From assembly GCA_963978545.1 (NCBI GenBank), contig OZ021727.1, positions 18,674,743 through 18,738,742 on the forward strand: DNA of 64,000 nt. Direction: 5' to 3'. The translations under genes were made by a program, and so were the position numbers. This stretch comes from Linyphia triangularis. Lineage: Eukaryota; Arthropoda; Arachnida; Araneae; Linyphiidae. This document shows, in pieces, positions 1 through 11,302 of the stretch (position 1 is its first letter; each line of letters opens with the position of its first letter). The notes below the pieces were generated by a model. It was not told the DNA's origin. It saw only the letters and a program-made list of their open reading frames with translations, and did no database searches.

Positions 1-270
1 TTGTATATAAAAGATTGGAGAACGGGAAAGTTTTCAGATTGACTTCGGAGTTCGTTGAAAGCTGATCGCTTTGTTTACCTATTGGAGTGAGCTTGTATAA
101 TCGCTGAATTCGAAGTTATTTTCGTTGAAGCTTGTGTTGAAGCTTGAGAGTAATTAAACTGTTGCCTTTGTGAGTTTTTGTGAGATTTTGTGAGTTTTCT
201 GAAGAGAGAATAAATATTTTTAAACCGTGAAAACTGTGCCATCATTGCCTCAGTGGAAAAATTCATAACA
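1..270 (+). repeat. 5' LTR (truncated by window edge) of a Ty3/Gypsy-type element
   Basis: This stretch matches 3133-3393 almost base for base, apart from a few indels around 165-195 where GTGAGTTTT-type repeats differ. The window opens inside the LTR. TATATAAAAG at about 4-13 is a TATA box and is followed by a plausible initiator near 35. A GAATAAATA polyadenylation-type motif lies near 208. The LTR ends in AACA at 270, directly before the primer binding site. It supplies the promoter for the downstream ORF. The left target-site duplication is outside the window. Confidence 0.9.
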
Positions 271-271
271 G

Positions 272-290
272 TGGTGTCAGAAGTGGGGTT
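272..290 (+). other. Primer binding site, tRNA-Leu type
   Basis: TGGTGTCAGAAGTGGGGTT starts two bases after the LTR end. It complements the 3' end of animal tRNA-Leu (CCA plus acceptor stem plus start of the T arm), with one mismatch near its 3' end. This is where minus-strand DNA synthesis of the element would be primed. Confidence 0.8.
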
Positions 291-302
291 AAGTCATCTT
301 GA

Positions 303-2867
303 ATGCCGACTACTAGAGGAATGATGGAAGACCAAATGAAACAGTTGATGGAAATGCTTGCTGGAATGAAAGCCTGCCAAGAAACCGCCTCAGCCGAAAT
401 AAAAGCCGGACAAGAAACGACAAATGCCGAACTCGCCGCTACAATCGCAGCTGGTCAAGCCCGTCAAGAAACGACAAATGCCGAACTCGCCGCCGCAATT
501 ACCGCCAGTCAAGAAGCGACATCATCAGACATTAAAGCTTTACAAGAAGCGACATCATCAGATTTTAAAGCTTTGCAAAATGCAACGTCATCTGACATGA
601 AAGCTTTGGCCGATAAGTGCGAGTCCACATCCGCAGCCGTAATCAAGATCAGGGAAGAAATGAAAACCGAGCTAGCGTCAATGGTAGAATCTACTATTAT
701 GGAGACAACATCATCGGTCCTGCAATCCGTGAAGGAAGACGTTCTCACTGCTGTAAGAGATGAAATGGAAGAAAAGGTTTCCACTATCAAAGAAGAGCAG
801 GGAAAATTCATGGATGCTGTGGAAGAAAGGCTACGGAAAATAGAAACTCGCGAAGCTGTGACCATTGCAACGCCTAATTGGGATAACGTTTCCACTCCCT
901 TTATTGCGCCACGTTCCAACATCAAAGTAGCCACTTTTGATGGGAGGTCGTCTTGGAGCGTTTATCAAACGCAGTTTGAAATGATTGCTTCTGCGAATGG
1001 TTGGGACGATACTTCGAAAGCATTCCATCTCGCGGCATCTCTTCGAGGTGAAGCTGCTGACATTTTACAAACACTACCTGAAGAGAAGCGGGGAGAATTC
1101 GTGGCGCTGGCAAGTGCGTTGGAATTAAGGTTTGGGGAGCAACATCTAAAGGATTATAACAGACTGCAACTGAAAGTGAGACAGCAGAAGGCCAATGAAA
1201 CTCTTCAAGAATTGGCATCGGATATAGAAAGACTGTCGCTCCTCGCTTTCCCAGACTGTCCCCCGGATGTACGAGACGATCTTTCTCTGCAGTATTTCAT
1301 CGACGCTATTCAAGATCCCGATGTGCAGCAGGCGGTAAGGTTATCCCAAAACAAAAACCTGAAGTCGGCCCTCGTGTACGCCATGAGAGTGGAAGCCGCG
1401 CAGCTAGCTTCTGGAAAAGACCGACGATATGTGCGTGGTGCATTAGCCGAGGATTCTTCTGACTTTGTCACCAGTAAGCTTCGAGAACTGGAAAGCAAAA
1501 TTGATAGAATGATGAGAAGCTATCCCGGAGCCAGGGATCGAAGGACCAGAGTCGTTTGCTGGCACTGCAAACGGGAAGGGCATCTACGACGAAACTGCCT
1601 TGATTTGAAAAAGAGAAGGGATAACACTACCACGGATTCTCCACAACTGAATCTAAGAAGATGTCATCTCGCAGGGCAGAAGCTGCAATGTAGAACAGGT
1701 GAAGCCCCAACCAGTCGTTTCCACGTTTCATCCCGACAAGGAGGAAACCAGGGTTTATTCGTGAAGGGGGAGATCAACGGAACTCCATGTCGTCTAATCG
1801 TCGATTCGGGAGCGAACGTAACGATCGTAAGGACGGACGTGGCTCGTCGCCTGAACAGCCGACTCCTCTACACAGCGCCCTCTGTTTCTCTACAAACTGT
1901 GTCTGGTGGTAATATATCTGTTCATGGGAAATTGCAAGTGGACATTGCCCTTGGATTTAACACCTACAAGCACACCGTTTATGTTGCCGAAATTGTAGAT
2001 CCGTGCATTCTCGGACTAGACTTTTTGAAGAAAAATGGAATTACGCTGAATTTTGAGAAAAGCAAGCTGCAAACATGGAGAGGCGAAGTTCCTTTGCACG
2101 ATCTAGACATGAAAGAGCTGTGCGTATATCGGATTATGGCTCATGAAGACAATGTCATAGAGAATGCTGAAGAGTCCACATCTATGAAAAGTACCTCACC
2201 AGCCTCGGACAGAGAACCGAAGAAAGTGACGTTGATGAAACCCTCCCAGGAAGTGGTTCATGTGGAAATGGACAAAGTTAGTGAAGAGGGAATCGACATC
2301 CGTCCTCCTGTTACAAGCATCGAATGGAGATCCCGGGATCTATCAGCTGCACCCGCGGATGATTCGGACTCAATCTCAAAATCATATAACCAGCAAGATG
2401 GGGATCAGAAACTTTCACCGCTTCTGTTGGCATACGGGAGTGCAACTCACGAGACCACCGGATTTTCTCCATCTCTAACGATGTGTGGAAGAGACCTTAG
2501 GCTCCCCAGCAACCTCCTCTTTGGACAACCTTCCTCGCCTGTCCAGTATCTAGATGATCTGCAGGCACGTTTGGAAGCAGTACATCGGTTCGCCAGAGAG
2601 AGAAACAACATCATGACGGAGCGCGTGAAGATCCGGTACTATGCCAAGGCCATGGACCGTTCATTCCAGGAAGGTGACAAGGTGTGGTTAGGGAACCCTA
2701 AACGTCGGAAAGGACTCTCCCCTAAGCTCCAGACGAACTGGGAAGGGCCGTATGGGGTCCTTAAGAAGATCAACGACGTCGTGGTAAGGATTCAACGGAC
2801 ACCCTCCTGTAAACCTAGAGTTGTACATAACAATAGACTAGCCCCATATTATAGTAGAAGTGATTGA
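303..2867 (+). CDS. Gag-protease-integrase C-terminus fusion ORF of an internally deleted Ty3/Gypsy element
   Basis: An 854-codon ORF. Residues 1-180 are a repetitive charged coiled coil with roughly 11-residue repeats (QETTNAELAA- and QEATSSDIKAL-like). Residues 200-400 resemble the retrotransposon capsid region (FDGRSSW, SLRGEAADIL, LRFGEQH). A CCHC zinc knuckle lies at 419-432 and the protease active site DSG at 501-503, with ILGLDFL at 569-575 as its C-terminal motif. No reverse transcriptase or RNase H and no integrase HHCC or DDE core are present. From about residue 703 the protein becomes the integrase tail (LLLAYGSATHETTGFSP, EGDKVWL, and a GPY module WEGPY at 813-817). The deletion junction is in frame near 2370-2405. 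Family knowledge: Gag packages element RNA and the protease processes Gag; a copy without polymerase would need enzymes from a full-length relative. Inference: recent or still constrained, because no stop interrupts the ORF. Confidence 0.92.
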   Translation: MPTTRGMMEDQMKQLMEMLAGMKACQETASAEIKAGQETTNAELAATIAAGQARQETTNAELAAAITASQEATSSDIKALQEATSSDFKALQNATSSDMKALADKCESTSAAVIKIREEMKTELASMVESTIMETTSSVLQSVKEDVLTAVRDEMEEKVSTIKEEQGKFMDAVEERLRKIETREAVTIATPNWDNVSTPFIAPRSNIKVATFDGRSSWSVYQTQFEMIASANGWDDTSKAFHLAASLRGEAADILQTLPEEKRGEFVALASALELRFGEQHLKDYNRLQLKVRQQKANETLQELASDIERLSLLAFPDCPPDVRDDLSLQYFIDAIQDPDVQQAVRLSQNKNLKSALVYAMRVEAAQLASGKDRRYVRGALAEDSSDFVTSKLRELESKIDRMMRSYPGARDRRTRVVCWHCKREGHLRRNCLDLKKRRDNTTTDSPQLNLRRCHLAGQKLQCRTGEAPTSRFHVSSRQGGNQGLFVKGEINGTPCRLIVDSGANVTIVRTDVARRLNSRLLYTAPSVSLQTVSGGNISVHGKLQVDIALGFNTYKHTVYVAEIVDPCILGLDFLKKNGITLNFEKSKLQTWRGEVPLHDLDMKELCVYRIMAHEDNVIENAEESTSMKSTSPASDREPKKVTLMKPSQEVVHVEMDKVSEEGIDIRPPVTSIEWRSRDLSAAPADDSDSISKSYNQQDGDQKLSPLLLAYGSATHETTGFSPSLTMCGRDLRLPSNLLFGQPSSPVQYLDDLQARLEAVHRFARERNNIMTERVKIRYYAKAMDRSFQEGDKVWLGNPKRRKGLSPKLQTNWEGPYGVLKKINDVVVRIQRTPSCKPRVVHNNRLAPYYSRSD

Positions 2868-2910
2868 ATTGCCTTTCCTCTTAAGGACTTCACTGCCCGG
2901 GACGTGCAGT

Positions 2911-2927
2911 CTTTAAGAAGGGGGAAA
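2911..2927 (+). other. Polypurine tract
   Basis: A purine-rich run containing AAGAAGGGGGAAA sits immediately before the TGTTGC start of the 3' LTR, the normal position for the plus-strand primer of an LTR retrotransposon. Confidence 0.75.
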
Positions 2928-3393
2928 TGTTGCACAAATTGTCTGTATATATTGTAAATAGTGACGTATTATTTCAAAATTCTATTGTAATTTATTTTTA
3001 TCTTATTTTATTTATTAATTAATAGCGATTATACAAGTTAGATAAAGGTGGCAACACCTAAAGCAATCGAGAAGGTTCGAGATATTTCGTTTCCGATGAA
3101 TTGGCTGGAAATTTCGAGAATGTCTCACGCGCTTGTATATAAAAGATTGGAGAACGGGAAAGTTTTCAGATTGACTTCGGAGTTCGTTGAAAGCTGATCG
3201 CTTTGTTTACCTATTGGAGTGAGCTTGTATAATCGCTGAATTCGAAGTTATTTTCGTTGAAGCTTGTGTTGAAGCTTGAGAGTAATTAAACTGTTGCCTG
3301 TGAATAAATTTTGTGAGTTTTCTGAAGAAAGAATAAATATTTTTAAACCGTGAAAACTGTGCCATCATTGCCTCAGTGGAAAAATTCATAACA
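2928..3393 (+). repeat. 3' LTR, complete
   Basis: About 466 bp bounded by TGTT...AACA. Its last 261 bp are nearly identical to 1-270. The internal TATA box (about 3135-3145) and the AATAAATA motif near 3330 occupy the same places as in the left copy. Few differences between the LTRs suggest a fairly recent insertion, but the LTR-LTR comparison is limited to the part inside the window. Confidence 0.9.
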
Positions 3394-3480
3394 ATATTTA
3401 ATGCAAAATTTTCAATATTTAATGAAAATGAACTTACCTTACACAACATTTCAGGAGAATATTTCATACAAATAAATGTA

Positions 3481-3931
3481 CACTATGAAGTCAACCACCT
3501 ATTAGATTCTTGATGAATTCCTTAAATTACATTAAAAAGTTCAACAAATGAAGTACGGTCATGCCAATGTTTAAAACACAGTTCACTTCTTTCTTATCTT
3601 TCAATTTGAAAGATTACTCTAAAACACACTAGTATGTGTTCATTTATAGTATACTATATTTGGTGCAGAAAGTTTCACTCAACATTCAATCTATGAAGTT
3701 ATCTCACTCACTCTACACTATGAACTCAATCACCTTTTAGATTCTAGTAGAATTCCTTAAATTACATTGAAAAGTTTAACAATTGACTTTCTGTCAAGCA
3801 TGCTAATGTTTGAAACATAGTTCACTTCTTTCTTATCTTCCATTTTGAAATATAACTCTAAAACATACGAATATGTGTTCATTTGTAGTACATTAAATTT
3901 GGTACAAGAAGTTTCACTCACAATTCAAATT
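3481..3931. repeat. Diverged tandem duplication, about 235-bp unit
   Basis: A segment starting CACTATGAAGTCAACCACC at 3481 recurs at 3716 (CACTATGAACTCAATCACC). Both continue in parallel through GAATTCCTTAAATTACATT, GTTCACTTCTTTCTTATCTT and AGTTTCACTCA. There is no coding potential. The rest of 3394-4300 is plain AT-rich sequence. Confidence 0.8.
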
Positions 3932-4309
3932 TTCTTTAAATAGTTGGTATTCAAATGCGCCAATATGATGTAGAAACGTTATATCTACATCATAATAATA
4001 CTGGATTGTTTTATATGAAAGTACTTGAATGATACACAAGGAAATCTTGGATTTATTGGATATGTAATGTATAAACATATTAAAATACTAATGACTTTTA
4101 TTGAAATAAAGTGTCTTTCAACAAAAATTTATTATTTATCATTTAATTTTAAATTCATTCACGATCATTTTTTTCATAAACAGTCTTATGTCGTGTTTTG
4201 ACTAGAAAAACAAATCGAAGACACTATTTTATAAAAAGGACAGTTTAACTGTAAAAATCGTAATTCTCTGCAAGATTCTTGTAATTTCAACAGGTTCAAT
4301 TTTATTTTA

Positions 4310-5710
4310 TTTCTAAAAACTTGCAATGAAAGTCCTTTCGCAAACACACATCAAAATCCATTTTAAAGCACTGGTAGTACACTCTGTGTAGATACTTTTG
4401 AACCTCACTCCAGTTCAGAAAGATATATCGCAAAACTATACTGTGCAAACCAGCGTCGATATTCAAATTCTGAACTTCGTTATCAGTTGCTAAACGCCAA
4501 ACCTTTTTTGCTAAGTCCGGACAATTCTTCTGAAATACAATCCAGTCTATGGAATTATTCACTTCTTTCCAATTTAGTAATAGATGCAAAGTAACGTGGT
4601 TAAGCAATCCTACATAGTAGCAAATTTTATCAACGTCTAAATTCTCGAGCGCATTCTCATTCGTCAAGAAGAACTTTAAGAGTTCGCTGAAAATCTCGAT
4701 CAGGTTTATTTGATATTTGTTAATCAAATAGTTCAGGGCGGATGCATTTTACAACAGTCTCAACATGTTCGAGGTTGTTATTTTGAAGGAATAAACTGAA
4801 ATCTGTGGAAGTACCCTGCCATTCTTCACAGTAAAGCAATAAATAGTTCTCACCCACTGCTACCTTCCGAAATTAACTTGAGTAGTATGGCACTTTTTGT
4901 AAAAGTCTGTCACACAAAGTGCTGCTGCAGTTTCTCAATCGAAATGCAAATCGATCTTGAAATATTGGTGGATACCTATCATTATTCTGATGTGAGTAAA
5001 GGAACGAAGTGGTTTCTCTATACTTTTATCTTTCCATACCATGAATAACGTTGCGAGAACCAATCAAGTTGGGTCGAATAACGTTTGTAGTCGGATTATA
5101 TTTCCTTTCTTAAATCAGATGGTAAATTGTCGAAGCAGTGGGGCATTAAATTCTCCCAAAAAAAGTCGAATTGTGTACCAACTTGTTGTCTGGATCCAGC
5201 ACAACACTTCTCTTGAAGAACTTACCAATTTCATCTGGGTCATCTCAACTCAAAGATCCAACTTCAAATGATTGTGGGAATCTCGACTCGCCATTCATAT
5301 TCACATCCAGACACCATGCTATTCAAGTTTTTAGAATTAATACAATAATTTGCATATACGTTTTGCACGATAGACACATGCCCTTCGTTCAAAGGTTTAT
5401 TTCTATTCAGGAATATTGCTACTCCCATCCATTCTGCAACTTCTGAGGGTTTTTTTAATCTCAAAACGGGTGGGATGTGCAATAACAGAATATTTCGGCT
5501 CGCTTAAGTTCGGTATCTCAATTACCATTTGCCCTTCCATGTTCGGTTTAAAGTGTAGTTTTCAGCATAAAAACCAGCGCCGGTTATTCTTGTGAGGCTT
5601 TCTTCCCAACTAAAAAGCCGTTTCGTGGATACCTGCATTATATTGTTATAGAAGCCGGAGAGGATTTTTCCTTTCGGCAATGGAGGTGCCCTTTGATCAT
5701 AATGTGATGC
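4310..5710 (-). pseudogene. Decayed coding region of unknown family
   Basis: Minus-strand reading gives successive protein-like stretches broken by frameshifts and stops. From high to low coordinate: about 5710-5540 (contains RLFSWEESLTRITGAGFYAE), then after a +1 shift about 5530-5460 (MVIEIPNLSEPKYSVIAHPT), about 5482-5264, about 5275-5170 (DPDEIGKFFKRSVVLDPDNK), about 5010-4890 (YPPIFQDRFAFRLRNCSSTL), about 4855-4735 (ENYLLLYCEEWQGTSTDF), and the longest open piece, 141 codons at 4727-4302 (WKEVNNSIDWIVFQKNCPDL). Amino-acid use is balanced (W, C, P and G present), unlike translated AT-rich junk. I do not recognise the family. An AGFY motif recalls BIR domains but the zinc ligands are not evident, so no function is assigned. 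It could be a dead host gene or the body of an unrecognised mobile element. Confidence 0.5.
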
Positions 5711-6060
5711 AAATGTAGACTTGCATTTTTGCTTAAAGATTACGGAATTTCAGCACACCTACTTTATACTATTTGGCGGGAAAGGAGAAACACTTCAACT
5801 GGCCGCATGAATGGTTATTTAATGAATGCTTGTCAGTTGTCTGATTCATTTAAAATCTTTAATTCGATGCGAATAATGCAAGGGTGTGAAGGGGTTATAA
5901 TAAAATGTATCGCAAGGATAAAAGAATTGTCAGAGACTCAGCAGAAAAAACAGAGCTGCTACTACTCACAAAGAAAATGCACATACGTGAAATGACAATC
6001 TATATTGGAATCGCCTAATTTAATTTATCCTCTATCGAAGAGCATACTTTATTTTTAAAT

Positions 6061-6560
6061 CCCTTTTATTAACTTCGATTTTGTGTGTACGTTTATGGGT
6101 ATGTCGATAGTGGGCAAATCTACGGAGGTATGATTAAACCCCTTACCGTCATCCAATCGGTCAGAAACTTGGCAGATAGATTCGATGTCGATGACAATGC
6201 ATTCTATGAAATTTTGAATCTGTAACTGCCACTAAATGGTAGCTTTTACTAACTACTGATAAACCAACTTGCCGTCATCCAATCGCGCTAAAATAGTAGA
6301 ATTTAACCGACCATTGAAGAAACTCTTTCCTGTTGCAATTTTTTTTTTTAAGAAACGTAGTTTGAATCACATTTTGCTGATAGAAAGGATTTTGATATTT
6401 GAAATTAGATGTAAACACCAAGCACGAGCTGTTTACAGAATTGGAGCTGTGTAAATGAGTATACAAATTGGTAATTCATATAAGGGATTTATATTAAAAA
6501 CTTTGTTTTTATGGGTTATATTATTTAATCCTTCCACGATCTTTACTTTCATTCCCAAGT
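6061..6560 (+). repeat. Dispersed repeat family R2, copy 1
   Basis: Parallels 39001-39535 over its whole length. Shared blocks include GCCGTCATC(C/A)AATCGG, CTTGGCAGATAGATTCGATG, AAACCAACTTGCCGTCATC, CTCTTTCCTGTTGC and GGATTTATATTAAAA-CTTTGTTTTTAT. Shorter relatives lie at about 18400-18670 (+) and, reversed, near 28430-28560 and 28895-28990. No ORF is conserved between copies, and the family type is unknown. Confidence 0.75.
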
Positions 6561-8389
6561 TTCAACTATCTAAAGTCAGTACTTTTCCAAGCTATAAGTT
6601 AATAATTTTTGATTTCTCCGATGTTATCACACAGCTGTATGATAACAAAGTGGAACACGTTTCTCAATACAGGGCAAGCCCTTTTTCCAGTCGCGAATAG
6701 TGCATAATTTCAATCACGAATATCTCAGCCAATTTTAGAGAGAGCTTTGTGAAACTTTTTTCTGAGGTTTTGTTATATTACTGGGAACATTTTTCTATGC
6801 AACTTTTTTCGGATATCTCCTTTAGTTTTTTAGTTATTTTTGTAAATTCCTTAAATCGTCGCTAAAGGTGCTGTAAACCATCTGAAAATATTTAACGTAG
6901 TGACTTTACTGTAGGTATACGTTCTTTTCTTTTTGCCTTCCGTTATTGCCGTTTCAAATGTAAAGGGTTTAAAAGGATATTAAGAATCAGCATGTAAAGT
7001 AATATATTGTTCCATAAACAGAGGAACGTCAATGTTGCATATATAGTTGGTATATTATTAAATTTATGCTTAGTAGTATTACAAATATTATTAAACTTAT
7101 TTTCCAACCTAGTGTAATCATCTAAAATACAATGATTAATCCAATCCAAGATCTAATTAAAAACGAGGCAGTATTTTTAAGATGTTACTTTTGAATCAAA
7201 TTTTTCATTCCTAGTTAGGTGATAATACTCTTAAAATACATTTCTGCCACATCTAGTTCGGAATATGTAGAGACCAATGATTAACTTATAATACAGTTTC
7301 AGAGTACATACAATGATAATATTAAATAACATTCTGCAAGTTGAAAGTAAAAGTGATTAGTGTTATATATAAGTTATATGGTATCTTTTTCGGGCCGACA
7401 ACTTTGTGAGTACTTTTTTTTTACTACTTAAGTAAAAGTTGCTTTTCTTTAGATTAACATATTATTTCCTTTAAAATTAGTGCAACAATACAAGTTCTTT
7501 AAGAATCTCTATTTAAAACTTGTAGTATATTTAAGGAAATGAGTGCAATATTATCTGAAAAGTAATGAGGTCGTATAATAAAATTTCATAAATATCCATG
7601 CAGTAATGAAACTACCATAAAGAAGTTTAACTCAATAAATATTTGTAATACTTATTTTGTAAATAAATGCTGTAATATACTTACGACGTTTTAAAATAAG
7701 AACTAAACAGTAGAACTAGAAAATTTCTCTAAACAATAAACAACATAGTTAATTAAATAAGTTCAATGATTTAGAAGTAGTACTCAATAAAATAAATCTT
7801 ATAACTGTTTTTGAGAAAACTCATTTAATAATACTACAATAAACACAGGAGATTTTCACGTCATAACTGAATAAACTTAAAATGTCCTTTGTCCATTTTA
7901 TATTCGGCTGTAATCGTCATCCTCTCCTTATACAAGATATAAAATGAACATCTTCATTTATAAACAGCATGAAGATAAACGATTTACTCTTCTGTTTTTC
8001 ACCAAGGAGCTTTTTCATTTATTTAATTATTTAACTATATTGATAAAAGTCTTCCATTTATCATATTTAACAATAAGAAGTATAGTGCAATAATAAATTA
8101 TTGTTTTATTAAATCAACGCTTTAACATGCCTTTTTCTTTTCAAAATCAACTGTAGAATACAATAATATATTTAAGCGAATCTATGGATGGAAGATACGA
8201 CATCATAAAATAAATCCGCTCATTAATCTAGAATTGCCCAAGAAAATAAGTCGAATAATCTAGTAACGCTTCAACGAAAACCCATCCCAAAATAATGCAA
8301 TAAATAGAAGCAATTTATTTTCAATTCATAACTGAACGTGATAAACTCAAAATATACCCTTTTCTCATTTCATGCTCAGATTCAATCTT
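6561..8389. other. AT-rich intergenic DNA, nothing recognised
   Basis: Low-complexity A+T-rich sequence with short homopolymers. No ORF with protein-like composition, no repeat shared with the rest of the window and no RNA gene was seen. Confidence 0.6.
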
Positions 8390-9040
8390 CCTCCAGGATG
8401 AGAGCGAAGCCTCCTCATCTCCAAACATCACGAAGAGAAACCATTCCCTCTCTCTCTATTTTTCTCCAAGAGGGCATCTTCAATGATTTATTTATCCATC
8501 TCCATCGACACGATGCCATTCGAACTCTCCGAATCCCTTTAATTAAGTCCCAAAAAGGAATCCATCCACTCGGCAGAGATTTATTGTTCATGGCAATCGT
8601 TCCGCACTCGCAAAATGGGTCGCGAGTGTTTGAGCAGCCGAAATAAATGCTCGGAATTTTAAACATTCCGAAAAGGGGCGCGAAACGGGGCGAAGTTAAT
8701 TAGACGTGAAAACTCATTTGCATTGGCCGTGAGAGAGAGAAAACTATATTACTCTGGGCAATTAATTTTCGGACGTCGCAGCTGGTTCGGCAACTGGTAC
8801 GGAAACCTCCGGTGGAATGAGATTTAACGATGTATCGCCGCGCTGGTAACATGGGATTTAATTTTCAGTCTTTACACCGTGGAAACACGCGTTTTGCGAC
8901 ACGCATTGTTGACCGTTAATCACCCTAAAGGGGCGCTGCCGCCATTACGGCCGCCCGATTGAGTTCGTGTGTCCGTCTAGTCGAGAAATGGAGCTGTTAA
9001 AGCGGTCCGTTTCATTGCGCCCCCAGCCCTTATTCTTAAC
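8390..9040. promoter_or_regulatory. GC-balanced non-coding island 1 (candidate regulatory DNA)
   Basis: Base composition changes sharply from the AT-rich surroundings to near-balanced sequence with CpGs and no sustained reading frame. It contains homeodomain-like TTAATTA at several places and an octamer-like ATTTGCAT near 8715. Such islands in AT-rich intergenic DNA often mark conserved non-coding elements. That reading is inference and no specific target gene is in the window. Confidence 0.3.
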
Positions 9041-10389
9041 AAGGTTAGCAGGAAGAAGAGAAAGGATTCTCGTAATTTTACCATTACAAGTTATTGTGAT
9101 GTCATGGTTATGAAAGGATGCAAAGAACACTAGATACTTTCTAACAAATAAGATTATGGACAAATCCAATGCGTCTTTTTAGCAAAACAATCTTAATTTT
9201 TATTCATATCTCATCTTACATGTATATTTAAGTCACACTGTTGTAAAAAAAAAGCATACCTACCTCTGACGCAATTATCCAAGGAATGGCTAAGAATTGT
9301 TTTTTAGATTCCTAACCTATTTATAAATAATCTTATCATTACTACAGCGGAAATTTTTGTAACTTTTTAGTTTCTTTGAGAAGAAAACATGAAAGAAAAT
9401 GGTGATATTAACTCGAATTAAATTTTTGTGTGTACATGCACAGTCTTTCTTTTACAACTGAAAGAATCAATATAACTTGAACCTATAGAAATCATTCTTA
9501 TTTTATTACTAATTTTACACGATTAAATGAGAGAAATATCCAAATTTATAAAGCATATTTTTTTACTTATATTTTAAATATTATCTTTCAAATTTCATCG
9601 AATCATGTACATTCAGCAACTTCATAGTAACTTAGTCAATGGCAAATGTCTTCTGGTACTCGTATTAGCCAATCGTAATCCAATTTAATATTTTTAGAAT
9701 TTTTTGCAGTACGAAATATCACTTTAAAACATACGAAATTTGTTTTATCTAACATAAATACAGGACTTTATTCGACTTTTACACTAATTAATGGCAATTA
9801 CTTTTTTAATTATTTTAACAAATAAATGTAAGTAGTGTCCAGGCTTTGTGCTCCTGTCCTATAAATGATGTTAGTTGCTACTGAATTCGAGGAGAAAATT
9901 GTAAAACTTAGTTTGAAATGTAATGAACGGCATCACAGAACCCATTTATCTGAAATATGACGTCATTACACCTATGCTGGTATCTGATTCACTGAAAAAT
10001 CGAACTTATTTTTAAATGTCACTGTTGTGATTGGTCACGCATTTTCACAGACGAAAAAATCTCATAAAGTCTATTCTTTTTTTTTTTTTTTTCTTTTTTT
10101 TTTTAAAAGCTTCACTTTTTAATCGCTGCTCATTCTTTAATCATTTTCTGTTGTTGTTGTTACATACAATTCAAAATTTCCGAAATTGTGCAATATTTTA
10201 GCACTCAATATGGTTGAGTGATACGAAATATTATTATGTTCAAGTGTCAATAAAAGACTGATGGTCAGTCTTACAGGGAAAGTTATTGGCTAGTTTCCCT
10301 TTCCCATCCAGCCTTAAACCTCTCCACTAAAGGCTTGGGGAGAAAGGAGAAAAAAAAATCCCTTCAAAAAAATTGCCTTGTAGAAATAA
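9041..10389. other. AT-rich intergenic DNA
   Basis: No gene recognised. It includes a long T run near 10077-10104 and a short GTT microsatellite near 10150. Confidence 0.6.
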
Positions 10390-10760
10390 CGCAAACTGAA
10401 TGATATAAGTGAGCGGTTATTGTCTGAGCCGGGCAGCAACCACGCGGTTATTTTAATGACGATTTACGCCCCGCTAAACGCCCTGGGGCCCCTTCAAAAT
10501 ACAGCGTCGATATTTGTAGAGGGTTCCAGGTGGTTTTAACAACGCCGAAAGGAAAGGAGCATGCAGTAACGCCCTGCTTCTTCTAGGAATTATTTCTTCC
10601 TCGCAGTTGGCAATGCCAGAATCGTAAAAACACGGCTCAGCGCCACATGGTGGGGGGATTTTACATCATTCCGAGTGTGAGACCACCGTCATAAAGACAT
10701 CGATTGTAATCGGCAAAATGGCGGTAATGTTGCACGTTCGATTTTATATCTCTCTTTTTC
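10390..10760. promoter_or_regulatory. GC-balanced non-coding island 2 (candidate regulatory DNA)
   Basis: Balanced, CpG-containing sequence (GCCGGGCAGCAACCACGCGG, GCGGTTATTTTAATGACG, CAAAATGGCGGTAATG) between AT-rich flanks. There is no open frame of note. Same reasoning and uncertainty as island 1. Confidence 0.3.
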
Positions 10761-11141
10761 CTTCCAGTTCAAATGGTTTTTGATTTTTTTTTTCTTTTTT
10801 ATCTTTGTACCTTATTCCTACGTGTAGAATATCGTTTTAAAAGGGATGGGAGCGAAAATATTATCAAAGTTTGGAATAAAATTTGATTCGTTTATGGATT
10901 TGGAACAGCGGTTGAGTGAGAGATGGGGTGGAAGAGAAATTTCTTTTCTTTTTAGAAAATGAGCTACTTTTTTTATTCTTAAATGAAGTTCGTTTCTGTG
11001 AGATCTTGTAACAGTGATTTTAAATACAAGTTCTTTTCGATACAAATTTTGAAATTCATATCGTAGAAAATTTTCAAAAAATCTCTTCAGATCCAAATTG
11101 AATTTTTCAAAAAAAAATTTCACAAAACGAATTTGAATTAT

Positions 11142-11177
<36 letters not shown>

Positions 11178-11180
<3 letters not shown>

Positions 11181-11300
11181 CCATCAGCGGTACTGGCCAA
11201 TGTCAGAAAAAGGAGTTCTGAGAAGATGGGTCAGTCCAAGTCGAATCTCAAGCATTATTCCAAAATAAGCAATTTAAAAAATAAAAAAAATATTAAAAAA
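11178..11300. repeat. Fragment related to the 11.94-12.06 and 20.38-20.53 kb sequences
   Basis: Follows a 35-base T run. GTCGAATCTCAAGCATTATT resembles GACTAATCTCAAGCACTACT near 20500, and the GGCCAATGT/GTCAGT motifs recur near 11950-12060 and, inverted, near 20430. A minor dispersed repeat of unknown class. Confidence 0.4.
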
Positions 11301-11302
11301 AA

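Noticed and set aside
509..1498. Several minus-strand ORFs opposite gag
   Set aside because: Shadows of the 854-codon plus-strand ORF.
3481..3931. Two-unit direct repeat considered as LTRs
   Set aside because: The units are only about 235 bp apart start to start, leaving no internal region, and no PBS or polypurine tract lies between them.
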